Origin: Pomacea canaliculata
Lineage: Eukaryota; Mollusca; Gastropoda; Architaenioglossa; Ampullariidae
Assembly (NCBI RefSeq): GCF_003073045.1
Contig: NC_037593.1
Span: 23,555,868 to 23,619,867, forward strand
Reading direction: 5' to 3'
Length of the DNA stretch: 64,000 nucleotides
Part shown: positions 11,549 to 24,515 of the stretch, one piece after another
Layout of the letters: each line of letters opens with the position of its first letter
Position numbering within the stretch: the stretch's first letter is position 1
Translations under genes and position numbers: made by a program
The notes under the pieces: generated by a model
Seen by the model: the letters and a program-made list of their open reading frames with translations, nothing else
Told to the model about the DNA's origin: nothing
The model's database searches: none

Positions 11549-14547
11549 GTCCCTCTAGCGCCACCTTCCGGTCGCTACATGTCTCCACCCTTCATCTACA
11601 GTCATCTGTTCACCTCATCTGTCGTTGAACTAATGACACTATCTCCTCCCCCCCCCCCACACACACACCCATACTGGCAATGTTGTAACAGCAATACTTG
11701 TACTCATATCCCATTTCCGGTCAAGTAGTAAGATTATCAGCAAGAATACAACAGTTATATTCCCGACCACTCTGTTAAGCAGGAACTCCTGGAATACCCC
11801 CTACCCCGGGTAACCTGCTGGTCCCAAGCCCGGATGAAGGAGGAGGGTTGAGCATAGGGCTAGGAACCCCACCCTGTAAAAAAAATTACTAAAGAAACCG
11901 CAAATACAAGCACAACGAGAGCCTGGACGATTTAAACGGGTCTGATGGCAGGTGTAGTTGCGACCCTCTGCTCCACTGGGGGCGATTAGGTACAAGAAGA
12001 TGTTAAGGAGGATTACAACGGTTAAATGTTATCTATGTAACGCATCAAATATCCTAAATATTTGAGTAGAGAGAGAAATAGAGACTTAGTCGCGGACGCT
12101 AAAGGTCTGCATCACTGTGTTAAGAGACTGGTCATGTCACGTGACTTGCTTACAAATACAAGTTGACTCAACCGGCAGGATGGGTGCACACGAGCGCTTC
12201 GCCTCACCGATGCTGGCGGATGCAGTTGCTGACACAAAATAACTGGCGCGTGCGATGACAGTCACGTAGAGATTGTACTTACACGTCTTTGACACGTGAT
12301 GTTAGCAGTGTGACGTGACAAACCTTATCACCTCCATACGTCACCTCACAGCAGATAGGGGCTGGAGGATAGGTCCCTGGGGGGAATGCCAGATGCCGTT
12401 GATGTGCAGACATCGTGAAGCACATTTGCCTGCCAAACATTTATTATGTAAACAACAATCAAAGACAGGGTTAAGTTGATGTTATGTAATGAAGTCAAAC
12501 AGGGTTAAATATTGTCAGTGTAGTCAGACAATGGATACATGTAGTCTAAGAGAATATTCATTCATATGTCATTCTCGCTTTTTTTTATAAAGAGAAAATA
12601 AAAAGTGTATTGTAACATAACTTTTAGGATGCCACAGATTTTTTTTTTCTGGTATGGTCCTGACTTGGAGAAGACGAACCGCGGCTTGTACGTACGTCCT
12701 AATAAGACATAGGATAACACACGCGAGCACACATAAGACGAATAAATTCATAAATTACTAGCCCACACACATCACACACATGCAGCATAAAAACTCATAT
12801 ATAAATATATATATCACCAAGACCAAACAGAAAATGAAGCAGCAACAAAAGTCTTTGATGTGTTCGGCAAACTTGTTTTGATATCCCTGTCCATTCTGTG
12901 GAATGTTGCCCAAACTACAGAAAATGTTGCTGATGCCCATGTGTAGCCTGTTGAAAAACAAAAATGTGTAGATGGTGCTTGCTGGTGGTTTGAAGAGGAT
13001 GTCGCGAAGTGAGGGGAGCAGCCGGTGAGATGGAGGGGGGAGATGGTAGATAAGCATCTTGTTCTCGCTAGCTATACTCTCAACTCCTCCGCCATTCTCG
13101 CCGACACGTGCTTACACTGTGCTTACTTACACTACTGCTGACAGACGACTATTAGAAGAATAACAAATAACCGGAAGTGGCATGTGACTGACTCAAGCTT
13201 CTACACAGACGACGCACGATCCTTCAGTGTTGCTCCACTACGCGCGTGCAGCTGGCGGTCCATCCATTTATCATCCTTGAAACAACTCACGAAGGGTTTC
13301 AAACTGTTACATTGGGGAACAGCAGGAGCCCTGTACACAGTCTGTAGGCTGCTTGGACACAGGACAGACAGGAGGACACAGTACAGTACAGTCGCCATCT
13401 GGTGTACAAGCTCTTAGACAAGTCGTCCTTCCTGTGTGCTGAGGCAGCAGGTAAGCTCTGTCTTTTTTCTTTAGACAAACTTGGCCAGACAAACGGTCAG
13501 TGATTGCGGGTACTTGTGTTGATTTTCGTTAAAGAAAAGAAAACTGGAATGAATGATCCACAAATACGAAGCTTGCCTCATATCTTTCCCCAGTCAGAAC
13601 TCGCTGTCTTTGAATGGATGTCCAGGACTGAACTGTATGAGGTGAGGGGAAGGAACTTGATGAAATCATTATTGTTTTGTTTCTCTCGCTTTGTGTTGGA
13701 TGCACAAACTGGATTTCTTTCTAAAACAGATATTCAAAAGAAATACATTGTTTACAAGCTGTTTGAAACTGTCGTGCAAGCAATGTGCTGAAAAGTTAGA
13801 GAAGTAAACAACTTTATTGACGATAGTCTAACACAGGAAGTGTCTCGTGTTTCACACAAACACAATTTTCACTGGTAGTTTGACTTGAAATATTTAGTCT
13901 GCGCAGTACAATGTCTAACCTGTTGTACCAATAGGATGTTGGGGCGATCATCATGCACATCTTTCTTGCCTCGATTGGAACAAGTCGCCATACCTCTGTC
14001 TCCTCTAGACCACGTGATCAGGTCACGTTTCCTTGTTGTTGGGACATGCCGGAAGGTTCAGTTCCGGAAACTTCACTTCCAGCATCCGCTCCCATGGCGG
14101 CGGCCAAGGACTAGACAAAGTTACATTATTTGGTGTTGGTCAGGAACTAGATGTGGGTACAATAACTGATGTTAGAAATCACGGGTTGATGGTATGACTC
14201 CCTATCACCCTATAACTCCCTATCACCTATAACGGGTTTTTTTTTTAACAAGTAGAAAACGAGAAACAGTAATGGAAGAACACCAGGTGTCCTAAAGGCA
14301 GTACAACCCGTAAGGGAGGGTCATGATGAGGTTGTTGTGGTGTGGAGGTAACATCCAGGTGATGTGTTCACACCTGCAGTATGGTCATGATGAAATTATT
14401 ATGCTATGGAGGTAACTCCCAGTGATTATCAGCAATGGTTGTTAGTGGTGATGGTGATGTCTCCAGAGTTGTTATTGAATATTATTCCTAGGACTTTGCT
14501 TACATGGAACATTATTCTGCCTTCTTCGTATTTCAGACAAAACCAAG
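11549..14547. other. Intergenic region between divergent tetraspanins B and C
   Basis: No coding exon is supported. Both neighbours have a splice acceptor directly upstream of their ATG, so each needs a non-coding first exon in this interval. Candidate donors exist: gtaagc at 13451 on plus (after GAGGCAGCAG), and acttac motifs near 12277 and 13119 that read gtaagt on minus. CACGTG-type motifs recur (for example near 12138). A shared bidirectional promoter is possible but not shown. Confidence 0.35.
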
Positions 14548-17055
14548 ATGGTTGAAGGGTGCGGAAATAATTGTATCAAGTACATCCTCTTTTTCGTCAA
14601 CTTCCTGTTCTTTGTAAGTAGACGACGGACCTAATGAAATGATATTTTTTTAAATAACTGTAATAACTGTAACATCTTTCACACAGCAAGTCACTTTAGC
14701 ACACAGGTGTTAAATGGCAGTTAATACTTTGCTACTTACCTTGACTCCCCGCTCTTTCGATTTTTAATGAATATTTACTGTCATTATCTCAACACAAGTT
14801 GTATCTCAGGTCATGGGCGGCGTGGGTATAGGTCTCGGTATCTACGCCCTCGTCGACAGGAACAACATGGCCGCCCTGACGAAGATCGACTCCTCGGGCA
14901 AGTTCAAAGATTTCAACGGCGTAGGACTTCTGCAAGAGGGCGCCATCGCTCTCATCGTTGGTGGAGTCTTTCTTTTCATCATCGGCTTCGCAGGTTGCTG
15001 CGGTGCAGTGAAGGAAATTAAATGTCTTTTGGGAGTGGTGAGTGATATTTTCCACTTGATTATTAGCCGCCTTTCCTCGTGAAGTGCAGAATAAAACTCG
15101 TGGATGCAACTCTTGGCGGTCAGATAGAGGGGCGGGTGTGCAGGACCCTTCTTTCTTTGACACACAAGCAGCAGAAATAAACTTGATGCCGGACTTTTTG
15201 ACTATTTCAGTACATCGCCATTGTCCTGCTCATCGTCATCGCTGAAATCGTTGCTGCATCCTTGGCCATCGCTTTCAAAGGCAAGGTACGATAACATGAT
15301 GTAATGTAAGGTGAAGTAATACCACATAATGCCATGTCACTTGTGTACTTTTCGCTCAGTCTTGTATACATCGGGACATTGATGTACTCTGTATTTTAAT
15401 ACAAAACATTCCACATGTACCCATTAGTCCAGACACAAACAAAAATTTCCCTCTACGGCAGGAGTGGTGAACATCCGGCCGGCGATGTCCTTTGGTCTGG
15501 TTTGGCCAAGGCAACCTTAAATTCAATTTCTTTTCATAGCAACATAAATTTATATTAAGTGAATGACTAATATTAATAATACCAATAATAACAACAATAA
15601 TAATGTTGAGGGACAAACAATAAAGGCCAACAAGTTACAGACAGGACAGACATGGCGGGACAGACACGTCTGCTGCTTGCGGCCTGCACTATCTCGTGAA
15701 TTCAGCATGTCTCTCTCAAAATGATCGAAGTAGCAGATCAATTGTTTTGTGTCTGTTGTGCAGGTAGAAGTTGAGCTGAAACAGGCACTGAAAGATGGTA
15801 TTAGACAATACTATGATGGTCAGTTAAATTCTTCCAACGCCTTTTCACGTGCCTTCGATTTTGCACAGGTTGAGGTGAGAGTCTTGGTGTTTCTCGTTTT
15901 GTTTTTGTTTTTTGACAGATCGCTCTCTATGTAAGCACATTCAGTGTATTTAACTTGTATACCATAGATCACACGAACCGCTGTCCAACGACAGTTAATA
16001 CAGAGAACAGTGCAGGTATAACTGCCTGTAAATTCTCATTTCAGTTTGATTGCTGCGGGGTGGACAACTACACCGACTTCTACATCTCTGCTTGGCGCAA
16101 CAAGACAGACCACAACATTCTTGTCCCGTTCACATGCTGTGAACTGAAGGATAAAAATGCTTTTCTGGACGGCAACAAACCTGAGCTGAAAAATGAAAAG
16201 TGTCCTGTAACTCACCCTTCCAAGAGCAATCCCAACACCGACACGGTGAGTGGATTTTCTTGTTCCTGACTATCCTTTCCCTTCCAAAGTAAAACCTGAA
16301 GTATAAACATGATGATGTGTTACATTGTTGTTACCGTCACCATAAAGGTATATATGATTAAAAAATAGTTCAAAAATTTGGTCGTTGTGCCGCACACACA
16401 CGTGATAATTTACACATACACAGAATAAAATGCACACACACTTAGGATAATTTACAGAAATGCCTTCCTTAAATATCAACGATACTCGGCTTTACCAGAA
16501 GATAACACTTTTTCAAAGATGTAGCCCTAAGATCAGCTGTCTGATGTGTTTAGACTTTGCAAGTTAGCTGACACGAGAAAGGGGAGAGAAGCAAAGAAAT
16601 ACAGATTGTCTACAATACGGAGAACGGTTGTTTTTTTTTTTATAACCACAATGACAATAATAATGTTGCAATGACTAAAGCTACGTGTCACTGATGTCCA
16701 TGTGCAGCCCTGTTTTCCTGCCATCAAAGACTGGGTGATGAGGCATGCGAACATCATCATCGGTATTGGCTTTGGCATCGTAGCCATCGAGGTGAGCAGT
16801 TGCTTACAGTTACCTACTCTGACATCATCATTGTACTACCACGTAGGATCGAGTAGTCTGCCCTTGCATTATCCATAGGCAGGTTGAGCGCTTGACCACA
16901 CGTGTAACAGAATAAATAAAATTATTAATTATTGCTGCTATTCATGTTTTCTGTGATTGATTAAATTACTTTTTGTTTCTCACAAGATGGTTTTGCTTTT
17001 GTTACAGATAATTGCCATCGTATTCGCCTGCTGTTTGTACCGCAACATATACTAA
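14548..17055 (+). CDS. Tetraspanin C, uninterrupted
   Basis: Complete tetraspanin of 270 residues in seven coding exons: 14548-14613, 14810-15037, 15211-15285, 15764-15874, 16045-16245, 16708-16791 and 17008-17055. All borders are GT-AG and all phases are zero, with no frame problem. TM1 spans about residues 10-33 and TM2 ends with GCCGAVKEIKCL. TM3 is YIAIVLLIVIAEIVAA. The large loop carries FDCCGVDNYTDF, TCC, KCP and PCF (six cysteines). TM4 ends ACCLYRNIY. Cysteines at both membrane edges are likely acylation sites by family analogy. Introns differ from those of A and B, so C is the older paralogue. Its exon 2 and TM4 nevertheless resemble A more than B does. The subtype is not assigned. 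Confidence 0.92.
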
Positions 17056-17428
17056 ACTGTTGCTCTTACCGCGGCTCCAAGGCGAGACTGTGTCCGGGTG
17101 GGATTCTTGACGGGTGGAACTGAACGCCAGGCGGGTGTAGGGACCTGGAGTGTTTGGACATGATAGAATTTACACCTTAATGAGTGTGATGAAGCTCTCA
17201 AGTACTCATCTAGACATTTACGCGTTCCTTTGTTCCAACACAAACTTCAACTGTTTCCTGCAGGCTTTGCACGCACACACACACACACGCACACTAGTGT
17301 TGGTTGCCACCAAGTTAACTATAAATTATAAGTCATGTTTAACATGAATGCTACTAAAAGAGTTTAACATGAACTCCACTAAAGAAGCAAATAATATCAC
17401 TTATTGCAATTTTTAAAAATTACTTAGA

Positions 17429-17507
17429 AATAAACAGTTTCTTTCTTGGAATGAACAGCCAAAGCTAGAGGACATGAAACTGTTAATAAACGTGTACATG
17501 AAATAAA
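17429..17507 (+). terminator. Cluster of poly(A) signals for tetraspanin C
   Basis: AATAAA occurs at 17429-17434, 17485-17490 and 17502-17507, about 370-450 bases after the stop, giving plausible alternative 3' ends. Confidence 0.5.
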
Positions 17508-17839
17508 TGCAATCACTAAATGTTAAATGAAGCTTTACCTGCTGTACATTGTAGACCTACATTTTGCTAAACTCTTTGACTGTGTGTTGTGCGATAACTG
17601 TTTCAATGTTTTTTTCCTCAATATCTGTTCATTCATTTAGCCAGTTCTGACTGTGATGTACATCTCTGCATGAAAAGTTCATCTGTCTTTTGTGTAAATG
17701 AACCTCAGTCTTTTTGGCTTAATGGTGCGTATCGTGCTTTAGGTCTGATGGGAAGCAATAATTATCGAACGACCATCAAAGTTTATTAGCAAAAGTAATA
17801 CTCTGCCTTGTGACAGTGTCCCTAACGTGTGTGCAGCGA

Positions 17840-18580
17840 CATGGGGAGGGAAGGAGGATCGAGAGAATGGTAGAATCGAGAAGCGCCAGTATGAATAATG
17901 GTAAGAGTGGCAGCCACAGGGCATCTCCGTGAAAAGTTAAAAATTTAAATGGCTTACAATTAAAAAGCTTGTCGATTTGTGTGGTTAAAAATTCATAGTA
18001 TCTCAACCAACCAATAAAACGTTTAAAGCTATAAAAACGCTTGCACAAACTTGGTCATTTAGGTTGTCGATAAAACAAATCATTAAATCCTTACAAAAAA
18101 CAAAAAAACAAAACTATATGAAAAAGAAACGAGAAGATATGCCTCTACTTTAATTGCCATTAAGTCTGTGTCGACAACTTCCCGCACAAAGCAATGCAAA
18201 AATGGCGGAAGCGGCTGCCAATGCATCTCAAGCTAACCAATAATTATATATATATTCATCACACACAAAATTTAAAAAGCAATAGATTAGGTGCAAAATT
18301 GCAAACATAAGAGGCAATCTTACAATCTTTACATATTTACGTCGATGACAAAATAAATCCCTTAGAAAAATATGAACTAGAAATCAATAAGATGCCTCCA
18401 CTTCGCCATCCTAGTAGGTCTGTCGACCCCTTTTCGCTCACCAAATGATGCAAAAATAGCGGGAGAGGCAACCACATGGCATTTCAAGGAAACCGATGCA
18501 AAGTTAAAAACTTAACAGACTTTCAAAAACAATTATCCATTTATGTGGTTATAAAAATTATAAAACCTTAGAAACAAAAA
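17840..18580. repeat. Degenerate tandem array, about 260-295 bp period, three units
   Basis: Three related segments recur. Each contains a GC-bearing patch near 'gcagccacagggcat' (about 17912), 'gcggctgccaatgcat' (about 18210) and 'ggcaaccacatggcat' (about 18466). An AT-rich stretch with 'tttgtgtggttaaaaatt'-like sequence follows the first and third. Units two and three also share the preceding 'gatgcctc..actt' and 'gtcgac' region. The units are diverged, with no coding content. Confidence 0.6.
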
Positions 18581-19669
18581 GAATTTTATACATGTATAAA
18601 AATTACAAATGAATCAGGTGCTCCATTGTAGAAGGATGTTGTTTGTCATATTTCTTAAAGCTGCTTATTCGTGCCCCAAACTGTCATATGCGGAGTCTTC
18701 GCATCGAGCAGACGACAACTCGAATGAAAGCCATGTGTGTGTAAAGCGATATGGGTTGGAGATTAAGTCACATGACCAAGTGGCCAATCAGAAGCCTCAA
18801 GTAAGATCCCGATATAATTGTTCTGGGGAAAATATATTCGTGTCCGGGCATAAAATGAGAAATTTAATAAATGGACGAAATTGGTTAATTCATCGATCAA
18901 AAATCGAATTTGAGAAATTGAAAGCTCTCTTCTCTCGGTCGCTTAATGCAGTTTTTTTTTCACACCACAGTTGGTATAGGTTTAGTTATTTAGCAGGAAA
19001 GTGCTTCCATTGTGGGACGGGGGAAGAAACCGGAGTACCCGAAGAAAACTCCTGACGCCCATAGAGAGAGTGTCCCGAGACGAGATCCGAACCCCGGGTT
19101 TCTCACTGCAGTTCACACCACAGTCCTTGAGCTCTTGTACGCCAGCCGAAGCCATGTTAGATAACTCCTGAGAACTCCTGAAACTGCAAGAGTTATCCCT
19201 ACCTCGACAGAACCCTTAGATACCAAAGAGGTAACTCAAAATCGCACACATTCGCAGATTTATTGGGACGCAAATTATTGAAGCTTCGTAAATACTTGTA
19301 TAACGAATTTATGTTTGAAGTATTCCATTTCTCCTTGACTAGAGAACCTCTGTTTGTTGCTGTACCACTCATAGGGTACTTGCACGTTGCATGATGATCA
19401 TATCGATATATCATATATCATATCAATGGCTTAGCTTGATTCCTGCACATTACTTCAGCTGATGTTTGTCAAGGTAGTGCAGATTTTCAGTCTACGATCG
19501 ATAATTGTAACGTGTCAGCTTTTACTTATATTAATATATTTTATTCGTACGTTCGGATAAACAGTGCGGGATGTTCATTATGTGTAAAGTTGAAAAGATA
19601 CAATAAACTTCGTATCTTTCAAAACAGGTTTGTTCTACATAGAAATACACAGGCACATCGAGATCAGCG
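18581..19669. other. Intergenic DNA upstream of TSEN2 with a short dispersed motif
   Basis: A frame of 148 codons at 18609-19055 has no recognisable domain or convincing codon pattern and is not called a gene. At about 19018-19110 the sequence (gaaaccggagtacccg, gagatccgaacccc) resembles a motif common in animal interspersed repeats, so a decayed short repeat is likely; its family is not assigned. The last few hundred bases should hold the TSEN2 promoter. Confidence 0.35.
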
Positions 19670-22600
19670 ATGCCGAAAGTTAGACCTCTCGCCCAGCAGC
19701 GCAAAAAGCGTGTACACTTGGCAAAGGCATCGCCATTTCCTATTCCTATAGCAACAATAACTGGGGAATCGGCCAACAATGGACACTGGCTCTACTACAA
19801 GGGAACTCTAGGAGCATACAGTGTTGTGGTTCATCATTCTGGTGATATGGACTTCTTGTACAGGATGGTGAGAGATATCAGTCCCACTCTCAAATAGCAA
19901 ATCTCTGTAGTCCCATCTCCTTCATTGTGTCAATTTCTGTCGAATTGAATCACAAATAGCTTAAAATATGTCATTGCTTAGTTCCTGTTTGAAGAAGATT
20001 CGTGAAGCTAAGGTATTCACCTATTTTTTTTAAATTTGGTAATGTGGTCATAGTTTATTAATAGATTCCACAAGTATGTTAACTTTAACCTTAATAATAA
20101 TAATAAACATATGATTTATATAGTGCATGATCATGTTCATGAAGGAGCATGCTCTCAGTTAGCATATTGTTATAAGATTAGAGCGGATTAGTCTGGCTAG
20201 GATGTAGTGGAAGTAGTCAGGAACCTGCAAAGAAATTAAATCACAACACATACAGCTTGTACCGAGGCAAGAACAAAAGGGTAGCCAGTGCAGAAAATGA
20301 AGGGAGTGACATGGTCCTGTTTCCTAGCTCTAAGAACCAGCAGCAGAGTTCTCTAGTTTCTGGAATTTATGAAGAAGACTGTTTAAATTGATCTACCACA
20401 AACAATTAATACGATAAGTATAGGCATCCTATTTTTCTTAGAGCTGCAGGTTTCTTCTCAAGACAACAGTGTTTTGTTTTTACTGTATTTACCCACCTTG
20501 CCAGCAGGATGTTCTGCTGTTGCTCATCCAGCCATTTTGAGCTCTGTACCATTATTGCTTATAAGCAGAAGACTGTGCCTTATGATTCAGTCTACTGTAT
20601 GTGGTGAAGCAAACTGGGTTTCTCATTCTGCTAAACATATTTTTTTGTATTAGTTCTGTTTAAGTATTGCACAAAAAAAGTAAATTCTTTTCTGTGATAC
20701 TGAGAGCTGAAGGATGACTTCTGCAGGGCTTTTTTGGGAAAGGTGAAATGTCACGAGGGCAGCCACAATGGCAGGAGCGATGTCGAATGGTGACACTGTC
20801 AGCAGATAGCTTACGTAAGAACAGTCAAGGCAGAGCTTTGCGTTGTAGAGTGATGAGCCGACGTCAGTAAGTTTCATAGTTTTTTAGCATTTTGATACTT
20901 TTGTGTAAAGCCATCATTACATAGTGAAGGTCGTCATCATTATTGTTATTTTGAAGATGTAACATTTGCTTTGACAACAAGAACAAGAACACATCTCATT
21001 CTTTTATATATCTAGAATCTAGATAACAGTATAGTTCTTTGCTTTGCCTAGGCAATAGTGTAATGCTTTACTTATTTACATATTTTTGGCAACAAATATC
21101 TTTGTCAGATTGATGTGATTTTCATGGTTTTGGTTCAATTATATATATTCTTCAAGTGTAATAATAGTCACTCTAGATGTATTTTTATGTTTGATGATAC
21201 AGGGAGTTTGCAGGAAGGGAGCATTTTCAGTCAGGAGAATTCATGTGTTTAAGCAGAATATGAAAATACAAGTTTCTCTGAAATTGAAACAGCTCTTTGA
21301 CATTTAAGAGAAAACAGATATTGCTTAGATTAGTCTGCTTGTTTATATGATTATATAGGTTTTTATTTACAGGTATATGATGCACCTTAAGTGGCAGTTA
21401 CTGTGTCAGGGTAAGCTGGAAGCAGTCAATGAAATCTGTGAAGAAGAGAATAATGTCATCTGTGAGAGGGCAGAATCCTTCAAAGGCCTTGAAAGCACTG
21501 AATCAAAAGGCCATTTTGAAAAAGAGTCATGTTGTATTCATCCAGATGACCATGATCATGAAATGAGTGATGAAGAGATATATACTAAAGAAACAACAGA
21601 AGCTTTAGGAGAGTTTTCGGATTTGAGAAGCACTTCTAATTTTCAGGCCATGAGTACTGCAGACAGTGGGACAGCAGACTGGGATGATGCAGATCCTGGG
21701 TGTGCAGACTTTTGGGGAAGTAGTCCTGTAGAATCTCAGTCCAAGCTATCATCTGATAAGGATACTTGTGGAGAGAGAGACTCAGGTGACAAAGACTTCT
21801 GGAGTGCAGGAGTACCTGCATCCAAACCTACTTCTATGGAACCTAGTTTCAGAGATGAAGAAACTCCATCATCCCTGGAAAAAATAATCTCCCCCAGGGA
21901 TTTTGAAGTGAAACATTGTTCAAAAGAGCAAAACACTGAAATTATGCCTGATGTTGGTGCCAAAAAAAGTCTGGATGTAAATTTAAATACAGTGAAAAAT
22001 GCAGAAGCAGTAGTGGAAAATAAGAACAAATCAGAATTACCCCAGGAATCCCATGTGGTATACAGCAGATTCAATGACGAAAGTGTTGGACTGGCAGACA
22101 GTGTGCCTATGTTTGTGATACCTGACAGTGATGAAGATGAACAGGACAGTGAAGGGAGAGTATATCACACTCAGACACGATGGAAACCTGTGTTAAAACA
22201 AGATCCTTTTCCACAGCAAGAGACACTTCATCTCAGCTATGAGGAGGTATTTTTTCAATTCAATGCTTTTATTATCTTGGTCCTTTTGTGAAGCTATCAA
22301 AATCCTGCACTAAATTATTTTGAGTACTATTAAAAATTAAGGAACGAGAATGCATTTTAAAGGGGAAATTCATTTGTGAAAATGAAGAGAAAATTGACAA
22401 GACAAATACATATAAAATACAAGTGCAAATGGTTGTGTACTTCAAAGATGCACAAAAGTTCATGTTTGTGATTAAACAGCATATGACAGGAAGCATTTGC
22501 AGAAAAACTGAGGCACTCTTTTACCAAAATAAAAACAAAGTGAAGTCTTTATTTTCTTTGTCTTCGTAACATCTTCTGATTACATGATAAATGTAATAAT

Positions 22601-24437
22601 TGATACTATATACTTTTTTATTTGCTGTTTATTTTCCAGGCTTTTTTCTTGTCTTTTGGACTGGGTTGTCTCAGAATTGTGGATTCACAGCAGGTTAAGA
22701 GATCTTGTCAATTCTTTATCATGTATCCCTAATTTGACTCACGAGTATTGAAATAGATGCATACATGTTATACCAACAAATGTTCTCCCTCCTTCTTGTA
22801 CACTGGCATATTCATAAGTTGAATTCATCATCACTTCAGCATTTTAAGATAGACCAGTAGAAGAGAGAAACTTTTTTTTTTTGGCTTGTATAAGCATCCT
22901 GCTGCTTTCATTTAGAAAAATAAAGCCTTTCTCAAAATGTTTTTACACACTGATTTTGTCTTTATGCAGAATGCTCTTAATCTGACTTCAATGTGGAAGG
23001 AATTTTGCAAGCGACAGCCAAGCTTCCTTCCAAACTATATTGCTTACCACTATTTTCGCAGCAAAAACTGGGTCCCCAAGCCAGGACTTAAATTTGGATG
23101 CAACTTTGTAAGCATTGCATATGACTTTGCATTGAACTTCTTTGAAGTAGCATGAGTGTTATCATTGCTAAGGCTTTTGCCTGGAAACAAGTGTCATCCC
23201 ATATTGTTCATTATACGAAATTTAATTTAGAGTTTTACCAGACATATTTTTCCCATTGTTTGAAGATGCATTGTGTGCACTGTAATGACTGGGATTGGTG
23301 GTGTCTTTTCTTATAAGATTTTGGAGGCTTGTCACTCAAAAACCCATTCACTCTGAAGCCCACTTAATAAACTGCAGATGCTGCTGCATGGGAAACAAAG
23401 AAAGACTTGAAAAGGAGTTGTCTTAGACAGCATTGTTTCTTACAGCTTCCTTGTGCATATGTGTATGATAACAGTTTGTGCTGAGCACTGAATCCATGGT
23501 GATAGGTTTATTGCATATGATACAGGCATGAGTTATCATGCCCTTAGTTTTGATATGTTGATCTTCAGTGGTATGATAATCTTTCACCAGTAACTTTTTG
23601 TCATAGTGCTGTACAAGGATGGACCACCATTTTACCATGGAAGTTACTCAGTTGTTGTGAAATTTGTGGACACACATGGGGAAGAGATACGTGGTTATCA
23701 ACCACAGCGTTGTTTCTCCTGGACATCACTAGCAGGATTAAAGCGTATTACAGAGCATGTTGGAAAGGTAATAAAATGATACAAGTAATACAATAAAACA
23801 TTAGCCAAAATGAGACATAGTGCCAAAGAAAGCTTGACTTTAAATGAAACTTGAAAAAGATTGGAATTTTAGAAAGAAAAAAAAATAAGACAGCTATTAA
23901 GTCATTAAGGTACATATCACTGTTGTATATGAGGGTCACTGAGCGATTAAGAGAGCCTTCGTATAACAGGGTTTGTGGAATAAGGTTTAGTCTTGTTGAA
24001 CAGTGAACTTTAAAGTGTTAAATCTCATAAACAGATATGCCTAAGAAAACTAATTTGAAACATTTTACATTTAAACACATAACTGAGTAGCAGCATCTCA
24101 GGTCACAATCAATTGTTTACAGGAACTGATGTTCTGCTATGTAATAAAACCAAGGGACATGACTGCAGAAGACATGATGTCACCAAGATGCATTAGTTAC
24201 TTTCAAGTAAAGGTACATTAAAATTGTGTATTATTGATCATCTTTAACGTAAATAACGATGATGAACATATGATCTAGATAATAAGAACTTTGCAGTTAC
24301 TGTCAGTTATGAAGTAGTTTCAGCTTTTCCATTGTGGATTTGATGACAAGATTTTGATTTGATTTCAGGAAGTCCTTGTATCAAGATGGGTGTCATCACA
24401 AGAAAGGGAGCGTAAAGAACTAGAGGATATTCCTTAA
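19670..24437 (+). CDS. TSEN2: tRNA-splicing endonuclease subunit Sen2 (TSEN2)
   Basis: Catalytic subunit that cuts the 5' splice site of intron-containing pre-tRNAs in the nucleus. Exons: 19670-19867, 20727-20866, 21373-22246, 22640-22693, 22970-23107, 23607-23767, 24123-24212 and 24369-24437; about 574 residues, longer than the human protein (465). The N-terminus has the family's basic patch and SPFPIP, then GFFGKG. A hydrophilic acidic middle comes almost wholly from the 874 bp third exon. The C-terminal nuclease domain reads EEAFFLSFGLGCL, AYHYFRSKNWVPKPGLKFG, LYKDGPPFYHGSYSV and ELMFCYVIKP. Catalytic tyrosine (LYKDG), histidine (FYHGS, eight residues on) and lysine (EHVGKE) are all present. 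The junction of exons 5 and 6 is one base out of phase: 'catag|TGCTGTAC' needs one more G. This is probably a lost base rather than a disabled gene. Confidence 0.95.
20080..20400. repeat. Interspersed repeat with (AAT)n head inside TSEN2 intron 2
   Basis: A short AAT run (about 20093-20105) followed by 'gatttatatagtgcatgat' and then 'gggagtgacatggtcctg' and 'ctaagaaccagcagcagag'. The AAT head plus 'tttatatagtgc' is a common layout of animal non-autonomous repeats. Related heads occur at 26535 and 37988. No coding capacity is seen and the family is not assigned. Confidence 0.45.
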
Positions 24438-24509
24438 GACAGGATCTGCCACTTCATGTTTTCATAAGATGTAATTTGTGCAGCGAAAAAAAGTTGAAAA
24501 TGAAGAATG

Positions 24510-24515
24510 AATAAA
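24510..24515 (+). terminator. Poly(A) signal AATAAA for TSEN2
   Basis: Canonical hexamer 73 bases after the TSEN2 stop, giving a very short 3' UTR. Confidence 0.75.

Noticed and set aside
18609-19055. 148-codon plus frame upstream of TSEN2
   Set aside because: No domain, no homologous pattern, and its 3' part runs into a dispersed-repeat motif.
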